Shown: positions 1 through 11,017, numbered from the stretch's first letter. The stretch: DNA of 64,000 nt from Bacteroidia bacterium (GCA_018402155.1 JAGYJG010000001.1:1818501-1882500), one strand, 5' to 3'. Numbers and translations are program-made. The notes: generated by a model from the sequence alone, not told the origin.

Positions 1-64
1 CTATTTTTTGACCATACACAATAATCGTCATAAATAATATTACAGTAATTACTATTGATTTCAT
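1..64 (-). CDS. N-terminus of a secreted or lipoprotein gene, cut by window edge
   Basis: Reading leftwards from an ATG at 64 gives MKSIVITVILFMTIIVYGQK and then the window ends. This is a typical Bacteroidota signal peptide (Lys, hydrophobic core, cleavage near Tyr-Gly-Gln). The start lies only about 20 bases from the outer edge of the attC-like palindrome at 79-207, the spacing usual for an ORF at the beginning of an integron cassette. The function cannot be told from 21 residues. Confidence 0.55.
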   Translation of the reverse strand, partial: MKSIVITVILFMTIIVYGQKI

Positions 65-78
65 TCGTTCTTAGTTTA

Positions 79-207
79 TGCCAACGGTCTCGCGGTATGG
101 CCAGTGCGAGTTGAGAACACAGTTATTATTTTGAAGACAAGATTTCTGGGGAACATCAGGGCTTCATTATAAAGTTATACGAACATTGGCTATACCGCGT
201 GTTATGA
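79..207 (-). repeat. attC-like imperfect palindrome (site A)
   Basis: On the minus strand the site runs ATAACACGCGGTATAGCCA, about 80 unpaired bases, then TGGCCATACCGCGAGACCGTT. The inner arms pair over 13 bases with one mismatch (91-103 against 187-199). Outside them the ends carry AAC and GTT triplets separated from the stem by unequal spacers, as in attC sites (R''/R' ends with an unpaired spacer). It sits between the 3' end of the lipoprotein gene at 272 and the next start at 64. Site C (10438-10570) has the same outer motifs AACACG and GACCGTT with a different inner stem. Attribution to an integron is inference; no integrase is visible. Confidence 0.55.
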
Positions 208-271
208 CCAGGCCAATTTCTCATAACAAATCTTCTCAACAATGCTTTACTTTCGGGAGAGGTTTTAAAAA

Positions 272-871
272 TCATTGGATTCTTTCAAAGTATCGAATGG
301 TATAATTTGGGGATACCCCCCAATCGCTAAATTTCAAAATTCCTTCGGAAAGGTTGTAGGCAAATCTATTCTCATCTCCGTAAACGTTGTAATATGTTTT
401 GCCTAAAATTGTTATTGAATCAGAAGGATGTCCGTTATATTTTAAATATGGATAATCCAAGGTTGGCTTTCCATTGCAAAAAGCAATTTCCATCCTGACT
501 AGTTGTTTATGTTGGGATATGTCAGTTATAAATAATTCCGCAGAGTTATTTCCGTAATTTGGAATAAGTTTCATTATTAATGTATAATCAGGATTAGAAA
601 AATTATATTTTTTAACAGATAGTAAAAATTCTTCAGCACAGTCACCACCCGCTGAACTCGCTCTTTCATTCGCCCAAAGAACTCCATTCCCTTTAAGGCT
701 TAAGGTATCCCCATTTGAAAGAAATCTAAGCACTTCATCCCCTTTATAGGGGACGGAAAATTGCTCGCAATCAGTAAGATCTGCTTGGTGAATAGGCATA
801 TTACTGCAGCGATCACAACTGGTTTGGAAGCAACATACAAAGAAAAATACTGTTATGATTACATTTCTCAT
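272..871 (-). CDS. Putative lipoprotein, unknown function
   Basis: 199 residues beginning with a signal peptide and a lipobox-like CFQTSC around residue 19, so the mature protein is probably lipid-anchored. The rest is soluble, with several Cys (positions ~19, 22, 35, 77) and Tyr/Asn-rich beta-type sequence. I recognise no domain. It starts 25 bases after the truncated Fic reading frame and ends 65 bases before attC-like site A, so it may be a cassette-borne gene. The ATG at 871 is the first in frame and puts the signal peptide at the N-terminus. Confidence 0.7.
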   Translation of the reverse strand: MRNVIITVFFFVCCFQTSCDRCSNMPIHQADLTDCEQFSVPYKGDEVLRFLSNGDTLSLKGNGVLWANERASSAGGDCAEEFLLSVKKYNFSNPDYTLIMKLIPNYGNNSAELFITDISQHKQLVRMEIAFCNGKPTLDYPYLKYNGHPSDSITILGKTYYNVYGDENRFAYNLSEGILKFSDWGVSPNYTIRYFERIQ

Positions 872-895
872 TTTAATCCAAAGTAATTATTCTCT

Positions 896-1220
896 TTAAA
901 TTTGTACTTCTTCCCAATCATCTCTTTTTTCATCATTTACATCTTTTTTATCTAATAAAGCATCTTCTATATTTGTTTTTGTCCCTTCAATTTTACTTGA
1001 TTGAGTTGCATCTTTTAAAACGTGCATACTAATAAATAAATAAATCGATATTTGGAATGTATTCAGAATACATATCAAGTCTTCCCAGTTGTCTGTCCGC
1101 TTGACTTAAAAGAGTTAATACCTCCATATCGTCAATAGTCCATTGTTGATTTATTTTAGTAGGCTGAAAGCTTTTATGAGTTCCTTGGCTTATATAATTA
1201 CCAGATTTGAATGTTTTCAT
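896..1220 (-). pseudogene. Fic/DOC family protein, frameshifted and truncated remnant
   Basis: The frame starting at 1220 encodes a typical Fic_N start (MKTFKSGNY..., then [13 protein letters not shown], then IPNIDLFI) and stops after 63 codons. The next frame continues with [18 protein letters not shown] and DWEEVQ, the SxIEGT region of the Fic N-terminal domain. The break falls at a TTTATTTATTTATT tract (about 1030-1045): removing one 4-base TTTA unit restores one frame, LFISMHV. The gene then ends at 896, before the catalytic HPFxxGNGRxxR core, which is absent. This is therefore a dead AMPylator gene with a tandem-duplication frameshift and a 3' deletion. Confidence 0.8.
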
Positions 1221-1253
1221 TTTTTATTTAAGTATAAACTTGAACATAGATAT

Positions 1254-1328
1254 TTCTTAATTAAGAATATTGCAAAAATATTAAATACGAACAGTTCTTA
1301 ATTAAGCGAATGCTTAAATTCTTAATTA
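1254..1328. promoter_or_regulatory. Triplicated palindrome upstream of the Fic remnant
   Basis: The perfect palindrome TTCTTAATTAAGAA lies at 1254-1267. Near copies follow at 1295-1306 (TTCTTAATTAAG) and 1319-1328 (TTCTTAATTA). All three lie in the 120 bases upstream of the Fic start at 1220 and before the IS630 left end. Repeated palindromes in a promoter suggest an operator for a dimeric repressor; autoregulation by the Fic protein or a lost partner is inference. Confidence 0.45.
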
Positions 1329-1380
1329 TTGAAAGTTGCTATTTATATAGAGTCTAAAATATAATTACACAAAATAATTG

Positions 1381-1388
1381 TACTTTTG
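1381..1388 (+). promoter_or_regulatory. Probable -7 box for the transposase
   Basis: TACTTTTG fits the Bacteroidota -7 consensus TAnnTTTG and lies 14 bases before the transposase ATG, so the transcript would have a very short leader. No clear -33 element was found. Confidence 0.4.
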
Positions 1389-1402
1389 TAAAAAAAGCAA
1401 TT

Positions 1403-2451
1403 ATGGGAAGGCCAGTTTTAAAAATTTCAGGCTACGAGCCTGATGAAATAAAAGCACTAATCACTAGTGATGAAAGATATGGTATTGGAATCAAGTTATA
1501 TGCAATTCATCAATTGTCCCTTGGTGTTGCAAGTAGGAAACTTGAAGAACTATACCATACTAGTTTCAAACAGATTTTAAATTGGGCACACAGGTTTGAA
1601 GCTGAAGGTCTTGAAGGACTTAAAGACAAAAAAGGCCGTGGCCGTAAGGCTGGCCTAAATGAAGAACAATTTATTAAACTCCAGGAGCTTATTGGCAAAG
1701 AAAGTCCAACAGCATACGGTTATAATACTGAATCATGGACCGGTCCAGTTCTTATTGATTGGATAAAGAAATATTTTAATCGAGAGTATAAGAAAGCGCA
1801 GATATATAATATTATAAAAGACTTAGGGTTTACCTATCAAAAAGCGAAGGGATTTTATCCCGAGGCTGATCCAGTCCTCCAAGAAGAGTTTAAAGAATCT
1901 CTTAAAAAAAACTCCTAGAAAGTCCTTTTGATACAGTTTTGTTATTCGGAGATGAGTTTTCTCTTTCAAATACAGCGACAATCGGATATAAATGGAACAC
2001 CAGGGGGCAGCAGCCGGGTATAATAGCTAAACAACGTGGTCGAGAAAGATATACAGGGATTGGAAGTTATAATTACAATACGGGACAGATCATGGTAAGT
2101 TTCCATAAAAAAGGGAATTACAAAAGCTTTAAAAAACACTTGAAGAAACTACTTTACGAATACAGAGATCATTCCAAAATCATACTGGTTATTGATAATG
2201 TAAGATACCATCATGCAAAGCTTTTAAAACTCTGGCTTCAAAAGCACCCTAAACTAGAAATAGTATATTTACCGCCTTATTCACCAGAGTTAAATCCTAT
2301 AGAGCGGGCATGGTGGTATATGAGAAAGAAAATAACACATAACAGATTTGTAAATACTTTGTCAGAGCGTAAGTCAGCATTTTGGAAAATGTTTTCACAC
2401 TTCTCTAAACCAAATGAAGAACTTAAAAATGTTTGTGAAGTTAATTATTAG
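1403..2451 (+). CDS. IS630 transposase, two frames joined by a -1 shift
   Basis: Frame 0 (1403-1918, 171 codons) encodes the N-terminal winged-helix/HTH part, including a GRGRKAGL linker. It ends at TAG just after a run of eight A (1904-1911). The -1 frame continues without a gap as LLESPFDTVLLFGDE and carries the DDE_3 catalytic core: Asp in LLFGDE, Asp in ILVIDN, Glu in SPELNPIERAWW, ending at 2451. Heptamer A AAA AAC (1906-1912) is in the correct phase for -1 slippage. The joined product of about 349 residues is the normal family length. Some IS630 members are thought to use frameshifting; a plain indel would look the same here. Confidence 0.8.
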
Positions 2452-2465
2452 ACTTTATATAATGT

Positions 2466-2533
2466 TGCCAAACGTCATAATGTATACGTAGTGCCGCCCT
2501 TACAGCGTGGTAATGAGCGGCATTACGTTATAC
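2466..2533 (-). repeat. attC-like imperfect palindrome (site B)
   Basis: Arms 2476-2497 and 2517-2539 pair over about 20 bases with one bulged base, around a 19-base loop. On the minus strand the outer ends read ATAAC and GACGTTTGGC, resembling site A (ATAAC, GACCGTTGGC). It lies 100 bases 3' of the minus-strand gene ending at 2633, the same position sites A and C occupy. The AAC/GTT register is less tidy than in sites A and C, so this call is weaker. Confidence 0.4.
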
Positions 2534-2632
2534 ATAGTGTAATATGCAGGTTATCATCTTATAGTTTCAGATGCTCTTTGGGTGGCTGGCCTTGCGGTTT
2601 GGCTTGTGGGCTACCCAATGTGCATCTGCTTA

Positions 2633-5395
2633 TCAATACTTTACTAGTCGTTCTCTTCCGACCTTGCCATTAGGATTGTGGACATCTATAAAGTATACTC
2701 CCGCTTCTAAGATAGAAGCATCTAAGGTTATTTTAGATTTCTCTCCACTAAAATATTGATAGTAGACTTGTTTTCCATTAACATCGGTTACAGAAATTGC
2801 GAGATTTGCCAAAGCGTAGTCTAATTCAATACTAAACTCATTATTCGTCGGATTAGGATATAGTTTAAGCTCTAGGTTCTGTGAATTTCGTTTCTCTATA
2901 GCTTCTCTAGCCAAATCTGTTCGATGCTCATACTCTTCCTTTTCCTCTTTTAACGCAGCTGAGGAAAAGGTCTGGGCTTTATACTTATTTGTATTGCTAC
3001 AGAACGTTGAAACTGCCGCATGAGTTTGGGCAAGTAGAGGGTTGCTAACAAATGGATAACCTATGATCAACTCTATGTTTGAGCCAATTTCTGCCCCTGA
3101 TAACAATTCAAAACCCATAGTCGAATATATGGTCACCTTCTTTCCTCCTGATGTTGATAGCTTCGCATTAATGTCTACTAGCCCATCATAAAAAAGAACA
3201 TCATCTTCTGAAAACACAACATCCTGACTAAATGACTTATTTCCACCACTCAGACCCGGCTCACTTGATGTTAATACGCTCGCTGTCATTACCAGTCTTA
3301 ATTGATTTTGAAAATTCCAATTTTGTAATGCCTGCGTAGTAAGTGGCTCAGGTAACGGAAGTGGCTCAGGATCTTGAACATCATTTTCTTCAGTTACTTT
3401 CACAGGATATGTATACATATAATATGCTTGATTTTTTCCTTCACGGCCATTGTCCTCAGAGGCCATTAAGATTTTGAATTGTATAAACAGGGAGTCGGTG
3501 TAATTAAAAAAAGGTTGCTCTTCAGTAAGATAAACTGGCTGACCGTTAACATAGCTTTGAACAAAATTACTTTCTTTCAAGGGAAGAATAATCGGGCCAA
3601 AACTCTCATAATACTCAATGGGCAGGAATGGAGTTGAAGTAGCATACATACTGCCACTATTCTGCACAACATTTCGGGATGAAAAGGGTACACCGTGAAG
3701 TGAAAGACCAGAATTTTGAAGGTCTAACTTCTGTTTAGTAACATATCTAAATTGAATTTGGGTTTCTTCCATATCCACATTCAATAAGGGATTAAAAACA
3801 TATTTCAGCGTGCCTTCCGGATCGATGCGATATACCTTATCTCGCTCATCCACAAATTGATGAATTACTCCAGGTACTTGAGAAATATATTGGAAAGTAC
3901 GAGAATCTAATTCACGATATGATACTTTTATCTCAGGAGTCTCCAATAACGCAAATGTTCCTAGTCTTTCATTATAAGTTGGGTATGCAGGAATTGTTTT
4001 GCCTAATTCTACATAATCATTGATCTGCATTTGTTTATCAGTCCAATTAGAACCCGGCATAGCAAGTAATATTTCGGTACCTTGAATGGTATTCATTTGC
4101 GAATAAGTACCTTTAGCCACAAACGCTCCTGAAACGGTAGTTCCAGCCTTGTCGCTACCCGCACATCCAGTGGTTAATGAAGATATAAATGTTGTACTTC
4201 CGTCTAATAATTTTTCAGCGGCTGCGTACTTCTTTTTATCATCAGATGAACTTACATCTTTGTAATTTTTACGATACACATCGGCAAATTTAGTGCCACA
4301 ATCTAAGAAGTTTTCAAGTAATGTCAGTTGATCTTTTTGTCCTTGAGAAAGATTGGCATTTGGATTCTCCTTGATTAATTTAACCAAATCTGTGTACGCT
4401 TTAAAATTCACGACCGTGCCTCCTGTCTTAATGGCTACTACTGTTGATAAAACAGCCGAAAAGACCCTGCCAATCACTTTCTGTGCATAGACGAAATTAG
4501 GATCTTGGGTTGTTGCTTTGGTAGCCGACTTAATGCCAGATCCAGGAACACCATTAATATTTATTTCGGCAGTTTGTACAAAAGAAAAGGTAATATCTAA
4601 CTGAGAGCGAATATTACACAAACAGGGATCATACGCTGTTGGTATATCAAACCAAAAGAATTTATTGGTATTATTAGTTGCCTCAGCAAAAACTACCAAA
4701 CTTGTTTCTTTGGTTTCTTCATCTAATGGTTGCACCGTTTCTCCCTGTATACTCAGCAAGTTCGTGGCTTTTAGGTCGGATTGATATGTATTATTGCCAG
4801 GGTTATTGGGATCAGGTGATGATGAACTTGGAATTCTGAGTTCAATTTTGATGGTTTCATAGTCATTATTTTGACCCAATAATCCTCCAAAAAAGCGAAA
4901 TGTGCCTGTATATTTATTGTATAAAATCATATAAGGGAGCTTCGGCCCATCCACGGTTGTATTTTGACCTGGATCTACATTATAGTTAATACCGATATTG
5001 CTCAATGTCCCAAAATCAACTTTTAAAAGCTCCCATCCATCTTCGGGATGATAGTTACTTAATTGATTGTCTGCTAAATGGCGATACTCACTATTACCCG
5101 GATCGTTAAATGGGTTTCTAATCAACCGTTTTATACCATCTCCGTCATACACGGTGTAGCTTTCATCTGGAACAGACCCTCCAAGGGCATGTTTTACTTG
5201 CCATTCAAAATCATTTTTAAGATTCGGGCAATCCTCATTTATGAGGTTGTCTGGGTCGGTACTTATGCCGTGTCCATCTTCACAATACTCACTTATAGGA
5301 GCATTGGGGTCAGCCGGACAATTCGCCGGCGTTTGTGCTTCTGCACTTATGTATATAGATGCACATAGCATCAACTGTATTATTTTTCTTTTCAT
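2633..5395 (-). CDS. Secreted protein with T9SS type A sorting domain
   Basis: 920 residues with an N-terminal signal peptide ending around AEAQ at residue 21. The last ~75 residues form a type IX sorting domain: LYPNPTNNEF, then a VTDVNGKQV strand pair, a GVYFIDV strand and a basic end. The product should cross the outer membrane by the T9SS and be released or anchored. The middle is low in recognisable domains, apart from a Cys-rich start and beta-rich sequence. It is the last gene of a three-gene minus-strand set (7511 to 2633) with a lipoprotein and a tail-fibre-like protein, and is followed by attC-like site B. Function unknown. Confidence 0.85.
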   Translation of the reverse strand: MKRKIIQLMLCASIYISAEAQTPANCPADPNAPISEYCEDGHGISTDPDNLINEDCPNLKNDFEWQVKHALGGSVPDESYTVYDGDGIKRLIRNPFNDPGNSEYRHLADNQLSNYHPEDGWELLKVDFGTLSNIGINYNVDPGQNTTVDGPKLPYMILYNKYTGTFRFFGGLLGQNNDYETIKIELRIPSSSSPDPNNPGNNTYQSDLKATNLLSIQGETVQPLDEETKETSLVVFAEATNNTNKFFWFDIPTAYDPCLCNIRSQLDITFSFVQTAEININGVPGSGIKSATKATTQDPNFVYAQKVIGRVFSAVLSTVVAIKTGGTVVNFKAYTDLVKLIKENPNANLSQGQKDQLTLLENFLDCGTKFADVYRKNYKDVSSSDDKKKYAAAEKLLDGSTTFISSLTTGCAGSDKAGTTVSGAFVAKGTYSQMNTIQGTEILLAMPGSNWTDKQMQINDYVELGKTIPAYPTYNERLGTFALLETPEIKVSYRELDSRTFQYISQVPGVIHQFVDERDKVYRIDPEGTLKYVFNPLLNVDMEETQIQFRYVTKQKLDLQNSGLSLHGVPFSSRNVVQNSGSMYATSTPFLPIEYYESFGPIILPLKESNFVQSYVNGQPVYLTEEQPFFNYTDSLFIQFKILMASEDNGREGKNQAYYMYTYPVKVTEENDVQDPEPLPLPEPLTTQALQNWNFQNQLRLVMTASVLTSSEPGLSGGNKSFSQDVVFSEDDVLFYDGLVDINAKLSTSGGKKVTIYSTMGFELLSGAEIGSNIELIIGYPFVSNPLLAQTHAAVSTFCSNTNKYKAQTFSSAALKEEKEEYEHRTDLAREAIEKRNSQNLELKLYPNPTNNEFSIELDYALANLAISVTDVNGKQVYYQYFSGEKSKITLDASILEAGVYFIDVHNPNGKVGRERLVKY

Positions 5396-5410
5396 TTTTC
5401 TTCTTATAAA

Positions 5411-6304
5411 TTATTCTACTCTGGTTCCTATAAACTCATAACGCTCTATTCCAGTGGGTTTGTCGAACACCCAAATGAATTTCAGCTTTTTAACACCGTC
5501 CAACCTGATTGTCTCCAATTGTTGAAGATTATTGCTAAGATTAGATAAGTTAACTCTGTTGGAGGTTTCACAATTTCGAGTATTATTTAAACGGATAATG
5601 GAATGTTTATAGGTAGCACACCAATCTGACGAACATCCAGTTGGAAATAAAAAGGTGTCTATGCCTGGCAGTCCTATTGTTAGATAAACAGGGAAATCAA
5701 TCCTTTTGGATAACCAATCGGTGGCTTGAATAAACTGGATAGTTTCCAATTTACTTGAGTTATGGCTAAAATATCCATTATAAATTATTGTGGATTTACC
5801 TGCTTCAATAATTGGCACACTATTCTCCGTAAAAAATAACTCCCTTGTCACACTAACTAGTGTGTCTTTGGGATTTTCTAAACAGCTATTCATTGGCCTT
5901 CGTATGGTTAGCGTGATAGGTATCCAAGTTTCCCAGCCATTGTCTCTCAAGTAATCGCTAAAATCCACCTCAAAGCCTTTCCCAATTCGTGGCTCAGTCT
6001 CTGTTCCTATTTGCCATTCATAGGTGCTGTTTTCCAAACTGCCATCGGGTATGTCAAATCGCACACTACTGGCATTGAAGGTGTCGCATGGAATTAAATC
6101 GCACCACTCTTCAGGTGGGGGAAAACCACGGTCTCCTGGTCGGACGTTAAAAAAAGTATTGATGTTTTTTATTCCGTAGCAAGGATCAAAATTATCACAT
6201 TCAGGATTACTTGGGTCATCGCAGGGACATTCTTCTTTGCACGCCTGCAAACTGAATAACCCTGCAAACCCCAAAAGGAGTGTAAAGAATTTAAGAAATT
6301 TCAT
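5411..6304 (-). CDS. Putative lipoprotein
   Basis: 297 residues. The signal peptide ends in a lipobox SLQACKEE near residue 22, followed by a Cys/Asp/Pro-rich segment (CPCDDPSNPECDNFDPC) that may bind metal or form disulfides. The rest is beta-rich with no domain I recognise. It lies 15 bases upstream of the T9SS protein gene and 4 bases downstream of the gene ending at 6309, so the three are surely co-transcribed. The outer-membrane location is inferred from the lipobox. Confidence 0.75.
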   Translation of the reverse strand: MKFLKFFTLLLGFAGLFSLQACKEECPCDDPSNPECDNFDPCYGIKNINTFFNVRPGDRGFPPPEEWCDLIPCDTFNASSVRFDIPDGSLENSTYEWQIGTETEPRIGKGFEVDFSDYLRDNGWETWIPITLTIRRPMNSCLENPKDTLVSVTRELFFTENSVPIIEAGKSTIIYNGYFSHNSSKLETIQFIQATDWLSKRIDFPVYLTIGLPGIDTFLFPTGCSSDWCATYKHSIIRLNNTRNCETSNRVNLSNLSNNLQQLETIRLDGVKKLKFIWVFDKPTGIERYEFIGTRVE

Positions 6305-6308
6305 AACT

Positions 6309-7511
6309 TTATTGTTTAAGTTGTTTCAACTCAAGGTGCATCGCTTCCATTTCCTTCTTTAATTGGATGATGTACAAAGTTAACTCTTCTATTTTTTGTT
6401 GCTGTATGGCTTGCATATTGGCTATATCTAGTCCATTAGCTAGTACTTCTGCTTCGCTGGGTACATTTGGTAGGTGCTTGTTAGCTGCTATATACGCTTC
6501 CACTTCGGCTAGACTTGGTAGTTTATAATCATCTGCGAACACAAAATCACTCCACCACTTGGCATCTACATTTACCTTAGTGGCGCGCACTGTACCGTGA
6601 AACTCTGTGTTGCCATTTTTGTCCATACGCATACCGCCTACGTTAGTGGCATCTAGCTCCTGTGCCCACGGTGCTATGATGAATGCGCTTGCAGCATTGG
6701 CTCCTTCAGCACCTTTGCCGTCACTAAAAAACATCCCTTGATCACCTGTTTGCGATATACGATTAAAACCATCAGCTCCTAGTCTAGGCACGAACTGAAC
6801 TTGCTGGGTGTAGTAGGTAGGTAATGGAGGATCATTACTGAATGTGCCCAAAGCTAATGAGCCAAATATGGCCGCAGGTCTATTAACTGCTTGGCTACCG
6901 CGTACATCTAGTGCTGCTCTAGGTTGGGCTATATTTATACCGCAACTACCGTCACCCATTACTATAAATTTAGTATCATAATGGTCTGGTGCGCTACTTA
7001 TCCATCCATTATTACCCACGGTACGTGCCCACAGAAGAGGCCCCTCATTTTTGGCTAGTGGATTTGCTACATTGGTAGTGTGACCTGTACGGTAGCTAAA
7101 CGGTACTTTGATTTGCTGTGTTTCTATAGGCCCTTCAGGAAATAAAGGCCCACCTACCAATTCAAATGATAAATTTGGATTAAACGTAAAAACTTGTGGT
7201 ATAGCATCAGAGCAAAGCTCCTTAGAAATAATAAGGCCACCATTGGCACTACTTGGGGGCAGGCAGTAACTAATTTCCATTTTGGCATTGGGCAATAGCG
7301 TACCTAGGCCTAGCTTGCCTTGTTGGGTAAGCGTCATGCGCAGTTGATCTTGTGTGTAAAACGATAGGGGCACGGCATCAGTAGTACCCAACTTGGGTGA
7401 GGGCGCACCTGATAGTGCATTTCCTGTAAGACTCCAATTCTGTGCTTTTGCAGTTCCACATATACCTAGTATAAGTGCCATTGCGGTGATGTTGATAAAT
7501 GCTTTTTTCAT
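6309..7511 (-). CDS. Secreted protein with tail-fibre-type C-terminal chaperone-like region
   Basis: 400 residues with a signal peptide ending at AKAQ (about residue 24). The C-terminus has the pattern WWSDFVFADDYKLPSLAEVE, then NKHLPNVPSEAEV and a coiled coil of KIEEL repeats. This is the recurrent Bacteroidota ending related to phage tail-fibre/endosialidase trimerisation regions. The middle has repeated Gly-rich beta elements typical of such surface fibres. It is the first gene of the three-gene operon and lies just below the structured leader at 7556-7677. It is probably a trimeric surface adhesin or fibre; the binding target is unknown. Confidence 0.75.
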   Translation of the reverse strand: MKKAFINITAMALILGICGTAKAQNWSLTGNALSGAPSPKLGTTDAVPLSFYTQDQLRMTLTQQGKLGLGTLLPNAKMEISYCLPPSSANGGLIISKELCSDAIPQVFTFNPNLSFELVGGPLFPEGPIETQQIKVPFSYRTGHTTNVANPLAKNEGPLLWARTVGNNGWISSAPDHYDTKFIVMGDGSCGINIAQPRAALDVRGSQAVNRPAAIFGSLALGTFSNDPPLPTYYTQQVQFVPRLGADGFNRISQTGDQGMFFSDGKGAEGANAASAFIIAPWAQELDATNVGGMRMDKNGNTEFHGTVRATKVNVDAKWWSDFVFADDYKLPSLAEVEAYIAANKHLPNVPSEAEVLANGLDIANMQAIQQQKIEELTLYIIQLKKEMEAMHLELKQLKQ

Positions 7512-7555
7512 AAATTTATTTTTTTAACGCCATTGTGGCCAAACCGTTCATAAGC

Positions 7556-7677
7556 TGCAAAATGGTCAGGTAATAAGACCAATTTGCAACCCTGCCAGTA
7601 AAAAAGTAGGCCGAAGAATTAGAGTGTACGCCCCTTGGCGTTCTCTCTAATTCTGTGCGGTGGGCTTTCTTTCTTAC
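7556..7677 (-). other. Tandem hairpins, candidate structured leader RNA
   Basis: Two hairpins lie in the 5' region of the operon that starts at 7511. The first (7556-7567 with 7577-7588) pairs 11 of 12 bases around a 9-base loop. The second (about 7598-7677) has an outer helix of about 12 pairs, a perfect 9-base helix (7616-7624 with 7645-7653) and an inner 5-base helix (7628-7632 with 7637-7641). No poly-T run follows on either strand, so a simple terminator is unlikely. The rest of 7678-8116 holds no gene; a small hairpin at 7940-7963 and the icd promoter are all I see. Confidence 0.45.
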
Positions 7678-8044
7678 TTGCATATCACATCAGTATATGC
7701 CCAATACAAAACCCTATTGTGCATATTTCCATTATATACGCTACTATATATTACCGCACCTTTGGCATCTACTCCTTATTATTAGTCTCAAAATTACATT
7801 TTTATAACCAATCCAGAAGTTTATCCGCCGCTGGAGGCTACTTTTTATGGTTTTATTGGAAATATTCTTTACGTGGTCATATCCGGCGCGGCGATCGTAC
7901 GTGTTTGTCTAAGACTACGGTTTTATAGCTAAACAGAGAACTATGACGACAAATGTTCATAGTCTAAAAACTCCTCACGTTATTTAACAATAGGTACTTT
8001 CCCTATTTTACTATCTAAGTAAATAGCTTAATTCCTTAAATTAA

Positions 8045-10336
<2,292 letters not shown>

Positions 10337-10364
10337 AAATATCCGTTTACTTACCACCCAAGAT

Positions 10365-10402
10365 ACTGCACCTTTTACCTTAAAAAAAGGTGCAGTCTTT
10401 CT
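10365..10402 (+). terminator. Terminator of icd
   Basis: A 12-base stem (ACTGCACCTTTT, 10365-10376, with 10385-10396) around an 8-base loop, followed by the T-rich tail CTTTCT, begins 29 bases after the icd stop. Confidence 0.7.
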
Positions 10403-10437
10403 GCGCCTCTAATTCAGAGTAAAGCAGATGACTACAC

Positions 10438-10570
10438 GCAAAACGGTCGGGCTATGAGCAGTTGGGGATTTTTAAACCCAAACCTTTTATTTTATCTCTA
10501 TCCCTTATTTTATTCACTATCTTTTGAATTTAGCACCTAAACACCAATTGCTTATAGCCTCGTGTTGTGT
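10438..10570 (-). repeat. attC-like imperfect palindrome (site C)
   Basis: The inner arms GGCTATGAGCAGTTGG (10449-10464) and, on the other strand, GGCTATAAGCAATTGG (10544-10559) match at 14 of 16 positions. Outside them lie AAC (10442-10444) and GTT (10564-10566) with unequal spacers. On the minus strand the ends read CAACACGAGG and GACCGTTTTGC, sharing AACACG and GACCGTT with site A. The site sits just 3' of the parD-parE pair. A partial copy of the end sequence, CTACACACGACA, lies near 11074-11085 on the far side of parD, which would mark the other boundary of a ~0.65 kb cassette. Confidence 0.6.
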
Positions 10571-10581
10571 GGAGTTTTTCT

Positions 10582-10773
10582 TTATTCGGTTATTCTCTTT
10601 TTTAAATCCATTCTCTCGTGTAAAATCCTAGTGATTTCAACATAGTTTTCATTTATAGTCAGGTAGAATATGATATGTCAATTTGATTTCATTCCGAGAA
10701 GGGATTCAGTAATTCCATCATATGTTTTTCCTAAATCCTCAACAGCTTTATTCGTCAGCTTATATTCAGCCAT
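10582..10773 (-). pseudogene. parE: ParE-family toxin, internally deleted and with nonsense codon
   Basis: From the ATG at 10773 the frame reads MAEYKLTNKAVEDL, then directly GKTYDGITESLLGMKSN, a TGA stop, and in the same frame HIIFYLTINENYVEITRILH and a basic end to a TAA at 10582. In ParE proteins the last motif is normally SNRHIIFYR; the stop stands where Arg is expected, consistent with CGA to TGA. The junction after VEDL lacks about 35-40 residues compared with a usual ~97-residue ParE. Thus the toxin has two lesions. Its start overlaps the parD stop by 8 bases, the normal arrangement. Confidence 0.8.
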
Positions 10774-11017
10774 TCGAGTGCCTTTTTGCTTTGAGAGATT
10801 CAAGGTGTTTTTTCGGGTCAAAGTCGTGTGAAATTCCGCTATCAATTCCGTCTTGAATTGCGTTTCTCAATGCAATAACCTTACTTTCTTCTTCTTCTAA
10901 AAGTCTTAATCCTGCGCGTATAACTTCGCTAACATTTTTAAATCGACCTTCTTTAATTCTACTTTGAACGAATTGGTCAAAATAATTTCCGAGTGATATT
11001 GATGTGTTTTTGTTCAT
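10766..11017 (-). CDS. parD: ParD-family antitoxin
   Basis: 83 residues from the ATG at 11017: MNKNTSISLGNYFDQFVQSR, then GRFKNVSEVIRAGLRLLEEEE, the ribbon-helix-helix DNA-binding fold of ParD. An acidic/His C-terminal tail follows that would wrap the toxin. A longer frame exists to 11065, but this internal ATG places the family's usual N-terminus first. The antitoxin appears intact while its ParE partner is broken, so it may persist as an orphan repressor. Low-GC sequence and flanking attC-like ends suggest a mobile cassette origin. Confidence 0.85.
   Translation of the reverse strand: MNKNTSISLGNYFDQFVQSRIKEGRFKNVSEVIRAGLRLLEEEESKVIALRNAIQDGIDSGISHDFDPKKHLESLKAKRHSNG

Larger units (their letters stand above)
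1343..2462 (+). mobile_element. IS630-family insertion sequence
   Basis: Terminal inverted repeats TTATATAGAGTCTAA (1343-1357) and, on the other strand, TTATATAAAGTCTAA (2448-2462) match at 14 of 15 positions and bracket an HTH plus DDE transposase. The length of about 1.12 kb is normal for the family. IS630 elements insert at TA, and TA-rich ends are present, but the exact boundary cannot be fixed because the repeats themselves contain TATATA. The right repeat overlaps the transposase stop codon. The element sits between the Fic upstream palindromes and attC-like site B. Confidence 0.85.
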
